Positions 1-10,097 of a stretch of 64,000 nt of DNA are shown here, one piece after another (the first letter of the stretch is position 1; every line of letters starts with the position of its first letter). The translations under genes and the position numbers were made by a program. A model generated the notes under the pieces. It was given only the letters and a program-made list of their open reading frames with translations. It was not told where the DNA came from and searched no databases. Source of the stretch: Ferrimonas senticii DSM 18821 (GTDB lineage: Bacteria > Pseudomonadota > Gammaproteobacteria > Enterobacterales > Shewanellaceae); contig NZ_AUGM01000001.1 of the NCBI RefSeq assembly GCF_000422665.1, positions 613,352 through 677,351 of the forward strand, in the 5' to 3' direction.

Positions 1-473
1 TCGCCAACGCGGCCTACAACGATCGCATCGATGCCATCCACTACGCGATGGACAACGACGATGGCATCACCTTAAAAAACCTTGATCGGGCTGATGTGAT
101 TCTGGTTGGGGTATCACGCTGCGGTAAAACCCCATCGAGCCTGTACCTGTCGATGCAGTTCGGCATCAAAGCGGCCAACTACCCGTTTATTGCTGAAGAT
201 ATGGATAACCTGAAGCTGCCGGCAGATCTGTTGAAGTTCAAGCATAAGATCTTTGGCCTAACCATCGATCCGATGCGCTTGCATGAAATTCGCAATCAGC
301 GACTAGAAGGCAGTACCTATGCCTCGTTACGCCAATGCCGAATGGAGGTAAAAGAGGTGGAGATGCTGTTCCGCAAACACCGCATTCCGTTTATCAACAC
401 CACCTTCCATTCGGTCGAAGAGATCGCCACCAAGATCCTGTCCGAGACCGGACTTGAACGGAAGATGTTCTAA
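1..473 (+). CDS. ppsR: PEP synthase regulatory protein (kinase/pyrophosphorylase), 3' part
   Basis: This is the C-terminal part of a DUF299-family bifunctional serine/threonine kinase and phosphate-dependent pyrophosphorylase. The family turns PEP synthase off and on by ADP-dependent phosphorylation and phosphate-dependent dephosphorylation. The frame is open from base 3, so the gene begins before the window. The P-loop [11 protein letters not shown] is visible, followed by the conserved C-terminal half ending in the typical STGLERK-like tail (here [10 protein letters not shown]). The next conserved metabolic gene downstream on this strand is an AroH-type DAHP synthase. In E. coli ppsA-ppsR-aroH are neighbours, so ppsA probably lies just before the window. 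A hairpin terminator follows. Confidence 0.93.
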   Translation, partial: ANAAYNDRIDAIHYAMDNDDGITLKNLDRADVILVGVSRCGKTPSSLYLSMQFGIKAANYPFIAEDMDNLKLPADLLKFKHKIFGLTIDPMRLHEIRNQRLEGSTYASLRQCRMEVKEVEMLFRKHRIPFINTTFHSVEEIATKILSETGLERKMF

Positions 474-483
474 GCCAAACAAA

Positions 484-512
484 CAGGGCACCATTAACGG
501 TGCCCTTGTTAT
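484..512 (+). terminator. Terminator after ppsR
   Basis: A 7-bp stem GGGCACC/GGTGCCC with a 6-nt loop is followed by a T-rich stretch, 10 bp after the ppsR stop codon. Confidence 0.8.
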
Positions 513-638
513 TTCTAGGCAGCTGATACTTGATAGACATTAGTTATCAGTAGCTCAGCGGTAACCCGCCCCGTCAGCGCAACCGACAACTGACAGCTGT
601 CAGCTAATAACTTACAACTGTCCACTGCTGACTAATCA

Positions 639-1082
639 TCAATGCTTATGCTCGGGGTAATAAACTTTCAGTTCCGCCACCGCTGCGGTCAGTGCAGCGG
701 CAGTTTTGCCATCCGCTTGTTGCTTAGCTTTCATCGCCGCCAAAATCACCGCATGGTGTTTGGCTAACCGTTCGGCATAATCCTTTTGTGATGGTTTAAC
801 CCGTTGGGTTAAGAAGTAATCGGAAATGGTGGCAATCACGTTTTGCGCGTGGCTTTCTTTATTATTTACCCAACGCACCATCTGATTAACCGACTGCGGA
901 TCGGTTTTGCCCGCCAGCGCTTTCATCTGCGCACTGGCCTTCTCAATGGTGGCCGCGTCCTCCAACATTAACATCACCCGCGCATAATCATCATAGATCC
1001 CGCAAGGCACCTGACAATGTGCCAGTGCGGTAGCAGGCAGTAACGAAAAGGTCATAATCAATCCAGCTATCCAGCGTTTCAT
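639..1082 (-). CDS. sodN: Exported nickel superoxide dismutase
   Basis: This 147-residue protein matches the nickel-type superoxide dismutase family, which converts superoxide to oxygen and hydrogen peroxide. Residues 1-21 form a Sec-type signal peptide (KR, a hydrophobic core, then ATALA). Cleavage after ALA would expose the Ni-hook HCQVPCGIY, with His1, Cys2, Cys6 and Tyr9 of the family at the mature N-terminus. The mature length of about 126 residues is close to the roughly 117 of Streptomyces NiSOD. In Streptomyces the propeptide is removed by a dedicated protease (SodX); here signal peptidase I could do both export and maturation, which would place the enzyme in the periplasm (inference). 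AAGGAGAG lies 6 nt before the ATG. No nickel transporter or sodX gene is adjacent. Position 3 of the hook is Gln instead of the usual Asp. Confidence 0.82.
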   Translation of the reverse strand: MKRWIAGLIMTFSLLPATALAHCQVPCGIYDDYARVMLMLEDAATIEKASAQMKALAGKTDPQSVNQMVRWVNNKESHAQNVIATISDYFLTQRVKPSQKDYAERLAKHHAVILAAMKAKQQADGKTAAALTAAVAELKVYYPEHKH

Positions 1083-1257
1083 CTTGCTCTCCTTAAGGTT
1101 AGGTCTGCTACTAACTTAGCCAACTGCGGTCAATGTCGCACGGTTCTTAGCCAGTTCTTAACCCAAACGAAGATAACTGCGGCTGTTTACATTGGCATTG
1201 GGTATACTGGTTGCAATTTTGCCGCAACGCTGCGGCTAGCAAGATTCTGTACATACC

Positions 1258-2319
1258 ATGACCATAAAAACCGACGAACTTCGGACAACGCTGTTGTCGA
1301 AGGTGATTTCGCCGGCACAACTGGCTGCGGAGTTTCCGCTGTCCGACGCTGCCGCCGACAATCTGGTACGGGCCCGACGCGACGTAGAGGCGATCCTTGA
1401 AGGCAAGGATGACCGGCTACTGGTAATCATCGGCCCCTGCTCTATTCACGATCCTCAGGCGGCGCTTGACTACGCCGATAAACTCGTCACCTTGCAGCAG
1501 AAGTATCGCGATGATCTTTTGGTGGTAATGCGAGTCTATTTCGAAAAGCCACGGACCACGGTTGGTTGGAAGGGGCTAATTTCCGATCCAGACTTGGACG
1601 GCAGCTACTGCGCCGACAAAGGGCTGCGGTTGGCGCGGCAACTGCTGGTGCAGATCGCCGAGAAACAGCTGCCAATTGCCACCGAATTCTTGGATATGGT
1701 CAACGGTCAGTACATCGCCGACTTGATCACTTGGGGCGCCATCGGCGCGCGCACCACCGAAAGTCAAATCCACCGCGAAATGGCCTCGGCGCTGTCCTGC
1801 CCAGTTGGCTTTAAAAATGGTACCGATGGCAATATGAAGATCGCCATTGATGCCGTTCGCGCCGCTCGTGAACCGCACATCTTTTACTCACCAGACAAAG
1901 ATGGCCTGATGAGCGTTTACCGCACTCACGGTAACCCATACGGTCACGTCATTTTGCGCGGCGGCAAACAACCAAATTACCAAGCAGAGTATGTGATTGA
2001 TGCCAGTGAACGACTGGCTGCCAGTGGCGTATTACCGCGATTGGTGATCGATTTCTCCCACGGCAACAGCTTGAAGCAGCACCAGCGTCAACTGCTGGTA
2101 GCCGACGACGTAATGGCACAGATGCAAGCGCCTCACGGCCGCGAAATCGCCGGGATCATGGCCGAAAGCTTCTTAATTGCAGGCCAACAACAAGTTGAAG
2201 CGGGCAAGCCATTAACCTACGGGCAAAGCATCACCGATGGTTGCTTAGGTTGGGACGAGAGCGCCGAGCTGCTGGAAAAGCTGGCCAGCGCCAGCCGGAA
2301 CCGCCGCAATCAGAGCTAA
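1258..2319 (+). CDS. aroH: 3-deoxy-7-phosphoheptulonate synthase, class I, AroH type
   Basis: This enzyme condenses phosphoenolpyruvate and erythrose 4-phosphate to DAHP, the first step of the shikimate pathway, in the cytoplasm. The 353 residues span the full class I AroFGH fold. Conserved stretches include IIGPCSIHD, FEKPRTTVGWKGLISDP, GARTTESQIHREMAS and CPVGFKNGTDG, the metal-site IDFSHGNS, and AGIMAESFL. The N-terminus (KTDELRT) and the C-terminus (GCLGWDESAELLEKLASA) resemble the tryptophan-sensitive AroH most, and the neighbourhood of ppsR supports this. Feedback specificity cannot be read with certainty. A -10-like TATACT lies about 50 bp upstream without a convincing -35. No TrpR operator was recognised. 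Confidence 0.92.
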   Translation: MTIKTDELRTTLLSKVISPAQLAAEFPLSDAAADNLVRARRDVEAILEGKDDRLLVIIGPCSIHDPQAALDYADKLVTLQQKYRDDLLVVMRVYFEKPRTTVGWKGLISDPDLDGSYCADKGLRLARQLLVQIAEKQLPIATEFLDMVNGQYIADLITWGAIGARTTESQIHREMASALSCPVGFKNGTDGNMKIAIDAVRAAREPHIFYSPDKDGLMSVYRTHGNPYGHVILRGGKQPNYQAEYVIDASERLAASGVLPRLVIDFSHGNSLKQHQRQLLVADDVMAQMQAPHGREIAGIMAESFLIAGQQQVEAGKPLTYGQSITDGCLGWDESAELLEKLASASRNRRNQS

Positions 2320-2347
2320 TCGCATTAGACTAAAGGCGTATTAAAAT

Positions 2348-2384
2348 CAGTCACCCTTTGCAGTCGCACGGGGTGACTTTTTAT
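2348..2384 (+). terminator. Terminator after aroH
   Basis: An inverted repeat AGTCACC/GGTGACT with a GC-rich apical part is followed by TTTT, about 30 bp after the aroH stop. Confidence 0.75.
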
Positions 2385-2430
2385 GCAAATTAGTTTCAAC
2401 TAAGGGCAGAACAATCAAAAAAGACTGCCC

Positions 2431-3075
2431 ATGACCGAAAACGCCCTCTCTATCGTTATCGCCGACGACCATCCACTGTTTCGTAATGCCCTGAAACAAG
2501 CGCTTAGCGGCGAAATTGACGCAATTTGGACCGAAGCCGACAGCGCCGACGCCCTTGACCAACGCCTAGGCCAAATTGAACCGGATCTGGTGCTGTTGGA
2601 CTTGGATATGCCCGGCAGTCACGGTTACTCGACCCTAATCCATCTACGCAGCCACTACCCGGCGATCCCAGTCGTCGTGATCTCGGCTCACGAAGACGAT
2701 GCCACCATCAGCAAAGCGCTGCAGTACGATGGTCAGGGCTTTATCCCCAAGTCCGCACCACCAACTGAATTTGCCAACGCGATTCGCCAAGTGCTTGATG
2801 GTGATAACTACGTACCGCCCGGGTTTAATCACGCCGCCGTCGCTGCTGAACAAGACATGGGCAGCCGCATTGCCGATCTAACACCGCAGCAGTACAAGGT
2901 GTTGCAGATGTTTGCCGAGGGCTTGCTTAACAAGCAGATCGCCTACGATCTCGATGTCTCTGAAGCGACCATCAAAGCTCATGCCACCGCCATTTTCCGA
3001 AAACTGGGCGTGCGCAATCGCACCCAAGCGGTTATCGCTCTGCAAGAATTGGAATTGGCTAAAAAAATAATTTAA
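2431..3075 (+). CDS. NarL/FixJ-family response regulator (orphan)
   Basis: This is a two-component transcription factor of 214 residues. Residues 8-125 form a receiver domain with the acidic pair ADD, the phospho-acceptor Asp in LVLLDLDMPG, a conserved Ser in VVISAHE and Lys in FIPKSA. Residues 148-210 form a LuxR-type helix-turn-helix (LTPQQYKVLQMFAEGLLNKQ, then VSEATIKAHATAIFRKLGV). No sensor kinase gene is adjacent, so its partner and target are unknown. The gene stands alone between the aroH terminator and a hairpin. The Shine-Dalgarno sequence is weak. Confidence 0.9.
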   Translation: MTENALSIVIADDHPLFRNALKQALSGEIDAIWTEADSADALDQRLGQIEPDLVLLDLDMPGSHGYSTLIHLRSHYPAIPVVVISAHEDDATISKALQYDGQGFIPKSAPPTEFANAIRQVLDGDNYVPPGFNHAAVAAEQDMGSRIADLTPQQYKVLQMFAEGLLNKQIAYDLDVSEATIKAHATAIFRKLGVRNRTQAVIALQELELAKKII

Positions 3076-3096
3076 ACCCCTCGAGCCAAACACAAC

Positions 3097-3130
3097 AACA
3101 CGGTGCCACCACAGCACCGTGTTAATAGTG
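3097..3130. terminator. Hairpin, probable terminator of the response regulator gene
   Basis: A perfect 10-bp stem AACACGGTGC/GCACCGTGTT with a 7-nt loop lies about 20 bp after the stop. The T-tract is poor on the + strand and slightly better on the - strand. Confidence 0.55.
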
Positions 3131-3281
3131 TCGTGACAATCAAGTTAATTTGCCCGATAAAACGGGTTTTCTGTCTTTCTGAGTCGCACTTCAAAGTTCC
3201 ACCATCACAACATTGCAACAAACTTAGTCGCCGATAAGCTAACGATATCCACGCCTTTGGCGTCATTTAAATGGTGTCGTT

Positions 3282-3980
3282 TTGAACTCCGTACACTCTT
3301 TAGCACTGAGTCATCCATGGCCAACGGCCATCGCTGAACGTTTTCACAGTGCCAGCCAGCGGCTGTATCAGTTTCATTCGTTTGATACGACCAATCTGCT
3401 GCAACCTGATCTGAGCTTTGCGCAACTGCATCATCTGGCGTTTATGGCGCAGCGAGAGCTCAACCAACTGCTGAATCACATTGCCCAAGCAACCCAATCG
3501 CAAGCGGTGATCCCTGGGGTCAAAAGCTTAACCCGAGCGCGAGATAAGGTTATTGGTGAACTCAACGGCCAACACCGAAAACTTACCGATTTAGCCCGCG
3601 GTACCCTAGTTGCTCGGGATCTGTGTGGCGTAATCGCCATCTACGAGCAGTTGCGCCAACAAGCGAATGTGATCTCGCTGCTCAATCGCTTTCGAGATCC
3701 CAAAGCCAACGGTTATCGGGATTTAAAAGTATTGTTACGCCTACAAGACTCACAGATGGTGGCTGAGGTGCAAATTCACCTCGAAGCGATCCAGCAGATC
3801 AAAACCGGGGAAGAACACCGCGCCTACATGCAGCGCCAAGATATTGAACGCAAAGCCGCGCAGCAACGACGTGAGTTAACCCCGTGGGAGCAAGCCAAGA
3901 TCACTCGATTAAAGCGCTACAGCCGCGCTCTTTATGAAGAAGCATGGCAGCGCCATCAACCGACTCGTTTTTCCGCATAA
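3282..3980 (+). CDS. Stand-alone RelA/SpoT-like nucleotidyltransferase-domain protein
   Basis: This 232-residue protein has no close relative that I can name, but residues 78-185 carry the signature order of the RelA/SpoT synthetase domain. These are GVKSLTRARDK (substrate and nucleotide basic residues), LTDLARGTL (the metal-binding Asp, D103), FRDPKANGYRDLKV (the conserved Tyr of the NGY loop) and AEVQIH (the catalytic-type Glu, E162). Residues 1-75 are helical and lack any HD hydrolase motif, and there are no TGS or ACT domains. The DLARGT and NGYRD variants fit divergent RelA/SpoT-like proteins better than housekeeping RelA. It could make an alarmone or pyrophosphorylate another substrate. 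The start is uncertain: TTG at 3282 is the only good candidate, because an ATG at 3271 is out of frame. No antitoxin-like gene is adjacent. Confidence 0.65.
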   Translation: MNSVHSLALSHPWPTAIAERFHSASQRLYQFHSFDTTNLLQPDLSFAQLHHLAFMAQRELNQLLNHIAQATQSQAVIPGVKSLTRARDKVIGELNGQHRKLTDLARGTLVARDLCGVIAIYEQLRQQANVISLLNRFRDPKANGYRDLKVLLRLQDSQMVAEVQIHLEAIQQIKTGEEHRAYMQRQDIERKAAQQRRELTPWEQAKITRLKRYSRALYEEAWQRHQPTRFSA

Positions 3981-3982
3981 GC

Positions 3983-4010
3983 TAGGGCGCTCGATTGAGC
4001 GCCCTAATTA
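3983..4010 (+). terminator. Terminator after the RelA/SpoT-like gene
   Basis: A perfect 10-bp stem TAGGGCGCTC/GAGCGCCCTA with a 4-nt GATT loop starts 3 bp after the stop codon and runs into an AT-rich stretch. Confidence 0.8.
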
Positions 4011-4013
4011 TTA

Positions 4014-4256
4014 GGCCGTGTTGACCTTTGATATATATTTTTGCGCCCATTATTGGCCACTTTTGACAGCAAATTGAACTTGATCGGTTAATTTTACTGT
4101 TCGATGGTCACGAAGGGGCGCCTTGCAGGGTCGGACTAGCAGCTGTCACTCTTCGTCATACGATTTCGACGTAGAGCCACTATGCCTTCAATCGCAATCC
4201 TCGATTGACAGCCGCTATCCTCGACCAAATTCTCAGCACCAAACGTCAACACGCCC
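4014..4256 (+). mobile_element. MITE-like element, copy A
   Basis: This is one of five related elements of about 243 bp. It begins GGCCGTGTTGACCTTTG (one mismatch to the other copies) and ends as the inverted match CGTCAACACGCCC, flanked by TA on both sides. The right two-thirds carry the highly conserved core (GCGCCTTGCAGGGTCGG, then CTTCGTCATACGATTTCGAC). No transposase is encoded. The element ends 6 bp before the stop codon of the convergent oxidoreductase gene. Confidence 0.88.
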
Positions 4257-4261
4257 TAGTA

Positions 4262-5323
4262 TCAGTCGACCTTGAGCACAATCTTGCCGATGTGGCCTTT
4301 TTGCTGAAACAGCGCCTGCGCTTGACTAATTTCAGCCAGCGCGAAAGTGTGCGCCACCAAGGGTTGCAGCTGCCCCGCCTCAATGCGTTTTACCAAGTTG
4401 GCAAACACCTCAGGCTCCAGCACCGTACAACCGTAAAAGCTTAAATCTTTCAGATACAGCGTGCGCACGTCCAAGCTCACTTCGGCGCCGCCAATGGCAC
4501 CAGCCACGGCATAACGGCCGTGCGGCTTAAGCACCTCCAGCAGTTGTGGGAATATCTGCCCTGCGACCAGATCAATCACCACATCAACCTGGTTACAACC
4601 CAATGTCTCAAGCAGTGACTGAGAGCGTTCAACGGTGCGATCCGCGCCGATCCGCTGCAACTCCGCCGCTTTGGCTGCTGAGGTTAGTGCAATCACCTGC
4701 GCCCCACGGGCTTTCGCTAACTGAATCGCCGCCGAGCCAACACCGCCGGACGCACCAGTGATCAACACTCGATCACCGCGTTGTACCGCCGCTTTAGTCA
4801 GCAAGTTTTCGGCAGTGGAATAGGAACAGGGAAACGAAGCCAACTCAACATCGGATAATGGGCTGGTGATGGCGTGCGCATGTACTGAAGCGACTTTGGT
4901 GTAACCGGCAAAACCACCGTCACATTCCGAACCAAAGTACCAAGGATGCGCCAAAGCTTGGCCATCGTTGTGGCGAATGCAGGGCTCAATCAACACCCGC
5001 TGGCCAATACGACTACTATCGACGTGGCGACCGACTGCCACAATCTGACCGCAGACGTCTGCCCCTTGGATCCGCGGCAACTGCAGGGCATTGCCATTCC
5101 AGCCGGCGTCTGCATCGTTATGATCGCCCTTAGAGTACCAGCCAGTACGGGTATTAATGTCGGTGTTATTGACACCAGCAGCAGCGACTTTAACCAGCAC
5201 ATCATCATCGTGCAGTGCTGGCAGCGGTTGGTCGGTTACGTATTGCAGCATTTCAGGGCCACCGTGGCCTATCAACCGCACCGCAATCATGGTCTCTGGG
5301 AGTGTTGTGGTGTTATTCAACAT
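4262..5323 (-). CDS. Zinc-type/quinone-oxidoreductase-like alcohol dehydrogenase (MDR superfamily)
   Basis: This medium-chain dehydrogenase/reductase has 353 residues. It has a GroES-like N-terminal domain (DVLVKVAAAGVNNTD, then GADVCGQIVAVG) and a Rossmann domain with the nucleotide-binding motif ITGASGGVGSAAIQLAK. It resembles the NADPH:quinone reductase and zeta-crystallin branch. His, Asp and Cys residues in the 115-140 region (RHNDG, FGSECDGGFAGY) are as in a subgroup often annotated as zinc-type. The substrate is unknown. GGAAG precedes the ATG. The gene is monocistronic, and its end abuts MITE copy A, so its original terminator may have been displaced. Confidence 0.85.
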   Translation of the reverse strand: MLNNTTTLPETMIAVRLIGHGGPEMLQYVTDQPLPALHDDDVLVKVAAAGVNNTDINTRTGWYSKGDHNDADAGWNGNALQLPRIQGADVCGQIVAVGRHVDSSRIGQRVLIEPCIRHNDGQALAHPWYFGSECDGGFAGYTKVASVHAHAITSPLSDVELASFPCSYSTAENLLTKAAVQRGDRVLITGASGGVGSAAIQLAKARGAQVIALTSAAKAAELQRIGADRTVERSQSLLETLGCNQVDVVIDLVAGQIFPQLLEVLKPHGRYAVAGAIGGAEVSLDVRTLYLKDLSFYGCTVLEPEVFANLVKRIEAGQLQPLVAHTFALAEISQAQALFQQKGHIGKIVLKVD

Positions 5324-5410
5324 CGTGGTCTTCCATTACAACTTGAATCTTGTTTACCACTTTAGTGCCACCGCCAACAGCTAATACCCATTCAGATCAA
5401 GCTAACCAAT

Positions 5411-5446
5411 AAAAAACCGCGACGCTTACGCTATCGCGGCTTTTTT
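5411..5446. terminator. Bidirectional terminator
   Basis: The stem AAAAAACCGCGA/TCGCGGCTTTTTT with an 11-nt loop has T-tracts on both strands. It lies just upstream (+ coordinate side 5') of the SIMPL gene stop and serves at least that minus-strand gene's downstream side or the oxidoreductase leader. Confidence 0.75.
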
Positions 5447-5462
5447 AGGCAAGTTGACCGTC

Positions 5463-6128
5463 TTAGTCATTCAATTCAAAGCGTACTCGAAGCTGCACTT
5501 GCTCGGTTTCACTGCCGGCACGATAACTTTCGGCATTGGCCATGGTTGCCTTCAGCATCGGTCTTGGCGCACTAAAGCTTACCTCTTCAATCTGTTCGAC
5601 CGCGCCTAAACGCTGCTGACTGCCTGACGCCAACACTTCGGCCTTGCTACGAGCATCGGCCAGAGCGCTTTGCAGCAGCTGCGCCCGTTGTTGTTGACTG
5701 AGTTGTGCCTGATATCGCGGCGTATCAATCTGGGTTAGCCCCAACTCGGCAAACTGTGCCAGCCAGATCCCGACATCACTGGTCGGTACTTGTAAGTTCA
5801 CTTCACGATTAGCCTGGTAGCCCACCAACTCGCGAGTTTGTTTGTCGTATTGATACTGCGGCCCCAGTTGCAGCTGTCCGGCATCATACTGCTGTGGGCT
5901 AATGCCCTGCTGATCAAACGCGTTAAGCACTTTGGCGATCACCGCATCGGCGCCCTCTTTCGCCGCCGTAGGATTGGCGGCGGTGATCACCACACTGCCA
6001 GTTAACTGCGCCGTGGTTGGCACTAACTCGATGGCCGCACTGCCGGAGACTTCAATATAACCGGCCAGCGCGTTGACACTGAATAACGACGCTAAAGTCA
6101 GTGCCAAAATAGGCAACGTTTGTTTCAT
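5463..6128 (-). CDS. SIMPL-domain (DUF541, YggE-like) exported protein
   Basis: This 221-residue protein belongs to the SIMPL/YggE family of periplasmic or surface proteins, which are linked in the literature to oxidative-stress protection but lack a defined activity. Residues 1-22 are a signal peptide ending VNALA before GYIEVSGS. The remainder is one SIMPL domain with the typical EVSGSA start, the repeat-like GYQANREVNLQV strand and the LQSALADARSKAEVLA helix. The gene is monocistronic with its own promoter region. Family assignment is firm and function is not known. Confidence 0.87.
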   Translation of the reverse strand: MKQTLPILALTLASLFSVNALAGYIEVSGSAAIELVPTTAQLTGSVVITAANPTAAKEGADAVIAKVLNAFDQQGISPQQYDAGQLQLGPQYQYDKQTRELVGYQANREVNLQVPTSDVGIWLAQFAELGLTQIDTPRYQAQLSQQQRAQLLQSALADARSKAEVLASGSQQRLGAVEQIEEVSFSAPRPMLKATMANAESYRAGSETEQVQLRVRFELND

Positions 6129-6210
6129 CGGTTTTACCTCAACACTATCTAATCACACTGGCTTAGACTGGTGCAGCCCGTGAAGTTCCGGCCTTTACCA
6201 ATCCTTTACG

Positions 6211-7038
6211 TTAAGCGTTTGTCAGCGGTGGCATCGACAGCGGCTCGGGGTAGCTAAACTCAAAGCCAAGGCTCTGTAGCTTGGCTGAACTTACCCGCTT
6301 ACCAGTTTGTCGTTGATCACTAAAGCTTGGTGGCGTAAGCCCCAGTTTAAGCGCAGCAGCGGGATAAAACTCGCCACGGCTTGGCCACTTCGGCGCAGCA
6401 AGATTGAAGATCTCCCCCCATTGCGGTTGGCTCAACAGCAACTTAATTGCCGCGATAACGTCATCGCGATGGACTAGGTTAACTGGTGCGGCGGCACCGG
6501 CCAGATGTTGCTGTCCCGCCAAGAACCGGCCCGGGTGGCGCTGACCGCCAACCAAGCCACCGGGGCGGAGGATCATCCACCGCTCAAAACTGGCCTCAAT
6601 TACCGCTTCGCCATCGAGCATGGTGAGCGCTCGCGGGTTGTCAGCCAGCGGACTGCCCTCATCTACTACGGGGTAATCACTGCCATCTTGATAAACCGCG
6701 GTGGAACTAACAAACAGTGCTTGGGTTACGCCATGAGCCTTGGCCGCATCACACAACAGCTGGAGCCGATCGCTATAGCGGTTGTCCTGTTGATGGCGCC
6801 CTGGCGGCAGATTTATCAGCAAGGTATCGCAGCAAAACAGCGCCTGCGGGTTGTCGCAGTCCAGCGCCATCCCCAGATCCAGCTTTATTGGAGTCACCCC
6901 GGCATTATCAAGGGTGGCCAAGGTTTCAGGGTTACGGCTGCAACCACTGACTTGCCAGCCCTGCTGCTTCAGTTGCAGGGCTAACTCAAGCCCAAGCCAA
7001 CCGCAGCCTGTGATAGCCAACGCATTGTGAGACATCAT
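6211..7038 (-). CDS. NAD(P)-binding epimerase-like protein, YeeZ type
   Basis: This 275-residue extended short-chain dehydrogenase-like protein opens with a Rossmann glycine motif (ITGCGWLGLELALQL). Further in are FVSSTAVY with the SDR-type Ser and Tyr, and RPGGLVGGQRHPGRFL. It matches the YeeZ family of putative NAD-dependent epimerases, whose substrate is unknown. GGAAG lies 4-5 nt before tandem ATG codons, so translation begins at the first or second Met. The gene lies downstream of ligA and is separated from it by a terminator, so it is probably transcribed on its own. Confidence 0.84.
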   Translation of the reverse strand: MMSHNALAITGCGWLGLELALQLKQQGWQVSGCSRNPETLATLDNAGVTPIKLDLGMALDCDNPQALFCCDTLLINLPPGRHQQDNRYSDRLQLLCDAAKAHGVTQALFVSSTAVYQDGSDYPVVDEGSPLADNPRALTMLDGEAVIEASFERWMILRPGGLVGGQRHPGRFLAGQQHLAGAAAPVNLVHRDDVIAAIKLLLSQPQWGEIFNLAAPKWPSRGEFYPAAALKLGLTPPSFSDQRQTGKRVSSAKLQSLGFEFSYPEPLSMPPLTNA

Positions 7039-7047
7039 TTCTTCCTT

Positions 7048-7080
7048 AAAAAAACCGCATTGACGTTGCCATCAATGCGG
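7048..7080 (-). terminator. Terminator of ligA
   Basis: On the minus strand CCGCATTGA/TCAATGCGG forms a 9-bp stem with an 8-nt loop, followed by a run of seven Ts, 10 bp after the ligA stop codon. Confidence 0.85.
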
Positions 7081-7089
7081 TAGTTACCA

Positions 7090-9129
<2,040 letters not shown>

Positions 9130-9135
9130 TCAAAT

Positions 9136-9163
9136 AGCAAAAAGGCCGCATGCAGCGGCCTTT
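9136..9163 (-). terminator. Hairpin between zipA and ligA
   Basis: On the minus strand a 9-bp stem AAAGGCCGC/GCGGCCTTT with a 5-nt loop is followed by TTTTT, between the zipA stop and the ligA start. It probably reduces read-through into ligA. Confidence 0.75.
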
Positions 9164-9177
9164 GTAAAGTCTGGGGA

Positions 9178-10077
9178 TCAGGCCGAGACACACTCTGTCT
9201 GCTTGATCCGCTGTAGGTAACTTTCGTAGGCGGCATCGGTCCATGGCTGACCTTGGTCATCAAGCACATGGCCGCCGTGCATATCCGCCAACCCTTGGGC
9301 ATTGCCAAGCATGGTGGAGAACACCACGCGGGCATCGTGGCTGCTTGGCAACTGCAGGAACAACACCACCCCGTTGGTGGTCAGCTGCTCCATCGAGTCA
9401 AGGTCAAACACCCCTGGCTGATGCATGTTCGCCAGTGAATACAGCACCGGACCGTTACCGCCACTGTGTTGATGACGATGGAAAATATCCATATCGCCAA
9501 ACTTAAAGCCCATGGTGATCAGATTTGGCAGCAACTCACCGCCACGAATTGGCTCGCCTTCGCTGCCAACAACGTACAGCACCAGCACATCGCCTTGCTG
9601 CTCTTCAGCAGCCTGTGGCTCATCGACTTGCGCTGCAAGCGCATCTTCTGTGACTGGCTCGGTGGCGGCGATGTCAGCGGTTGGCGCCGGTGGCAGTTCC
9701 AGTTCGATCTGCTCCTCTGGCACCGCCTCAACTAATTTTGGCTCTTGGCGAACCGCTGCACGGACAACCACTTGCTCTGGCTGCTGCTCTGGCACCGGCG
9801 CTTGCTCTTCACTTAGCAAACTGGCTTGCACCGGTTTGCTTGGCTCATCCAGCGTGTCGTCGCTTAGATTAATTGATGGCTCATGGCTGCGGTTGGCCGT
9901 TGCTTTAACCGTTGGTTGCTGCACTGGCTTGGCGTCACTGCGCTTGCCTTTGGCCGGCGGGGTACGCCGATTTTGTGGCTTGGGCTTGTTCTTCTGCACG
10001 GTGTAAAAGCCGTGGATCATCAGAGCGGTGATGGCAATACTGCCAACCACCAGAAAGACGATACGCATGTCATCCAT
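9178..10077 (-). CDS. zipA: Cell division protein ZipA
   Basis: ZipA anchors FtsZ to the inner membrane at the division site. Starting at the ATG at 10077 (MDDMRIVF), the product has 299 residues. There is one N-terminal membrane segment (about residues 4-24), a charged Arg/Lys-rich stretch, and a long Pro/Gln/Glu-rich linker (about 35-160). The C-terminal FtsZ-binding domain follows (VLYVVGSEGEPIRGGELLPNL, then FHRHQHSGGNGPVLYSLANM). An in-frame extension further upstream overlaps the end of smc and has no membrane-protein logic, so it was not used. The start lies 21 bp after the smc stop, indicating co-transcription. Confidence 0.93.
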   Translation of the reverse strand: MDDMRIVFLVVGSIAITALMIHGFYTVQKNKPKPQNRRTPPAKGKRSDAKPVQQPTVKATANRSHEPSINLSDDTLDEPSKPVQASLLSEEQAPVPEQQPEQVVVRAAVRQEPKLVEAVPEEQIELELPPAPTADIAATEPVTEDALAAQVDEPQAAEEQQGDVLVLYVVGSEGEPIRGGELLPNLITMGFKFGDMDIFHRHQHSGGNGPVLYSLANMHQPGVFDLDSMEQLTTNGVVLFLQLPSSHDARVVFSTMLGNAQGLADMHGGHVLDDQGQPWTDAAYESYLQRIKQTECVSA

Positions 10078-10097
10078 AAAGACGCTAAACCTTGTCG

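Noticed and set aside
521-638. Imperfect repeats around GACAGCTGTC between ppsR and the NiSOD gene
   Set aside because: The short palindrome looks like chance within an AG/CT-rich stretch; no spacing or copy number suggests a repeat family.
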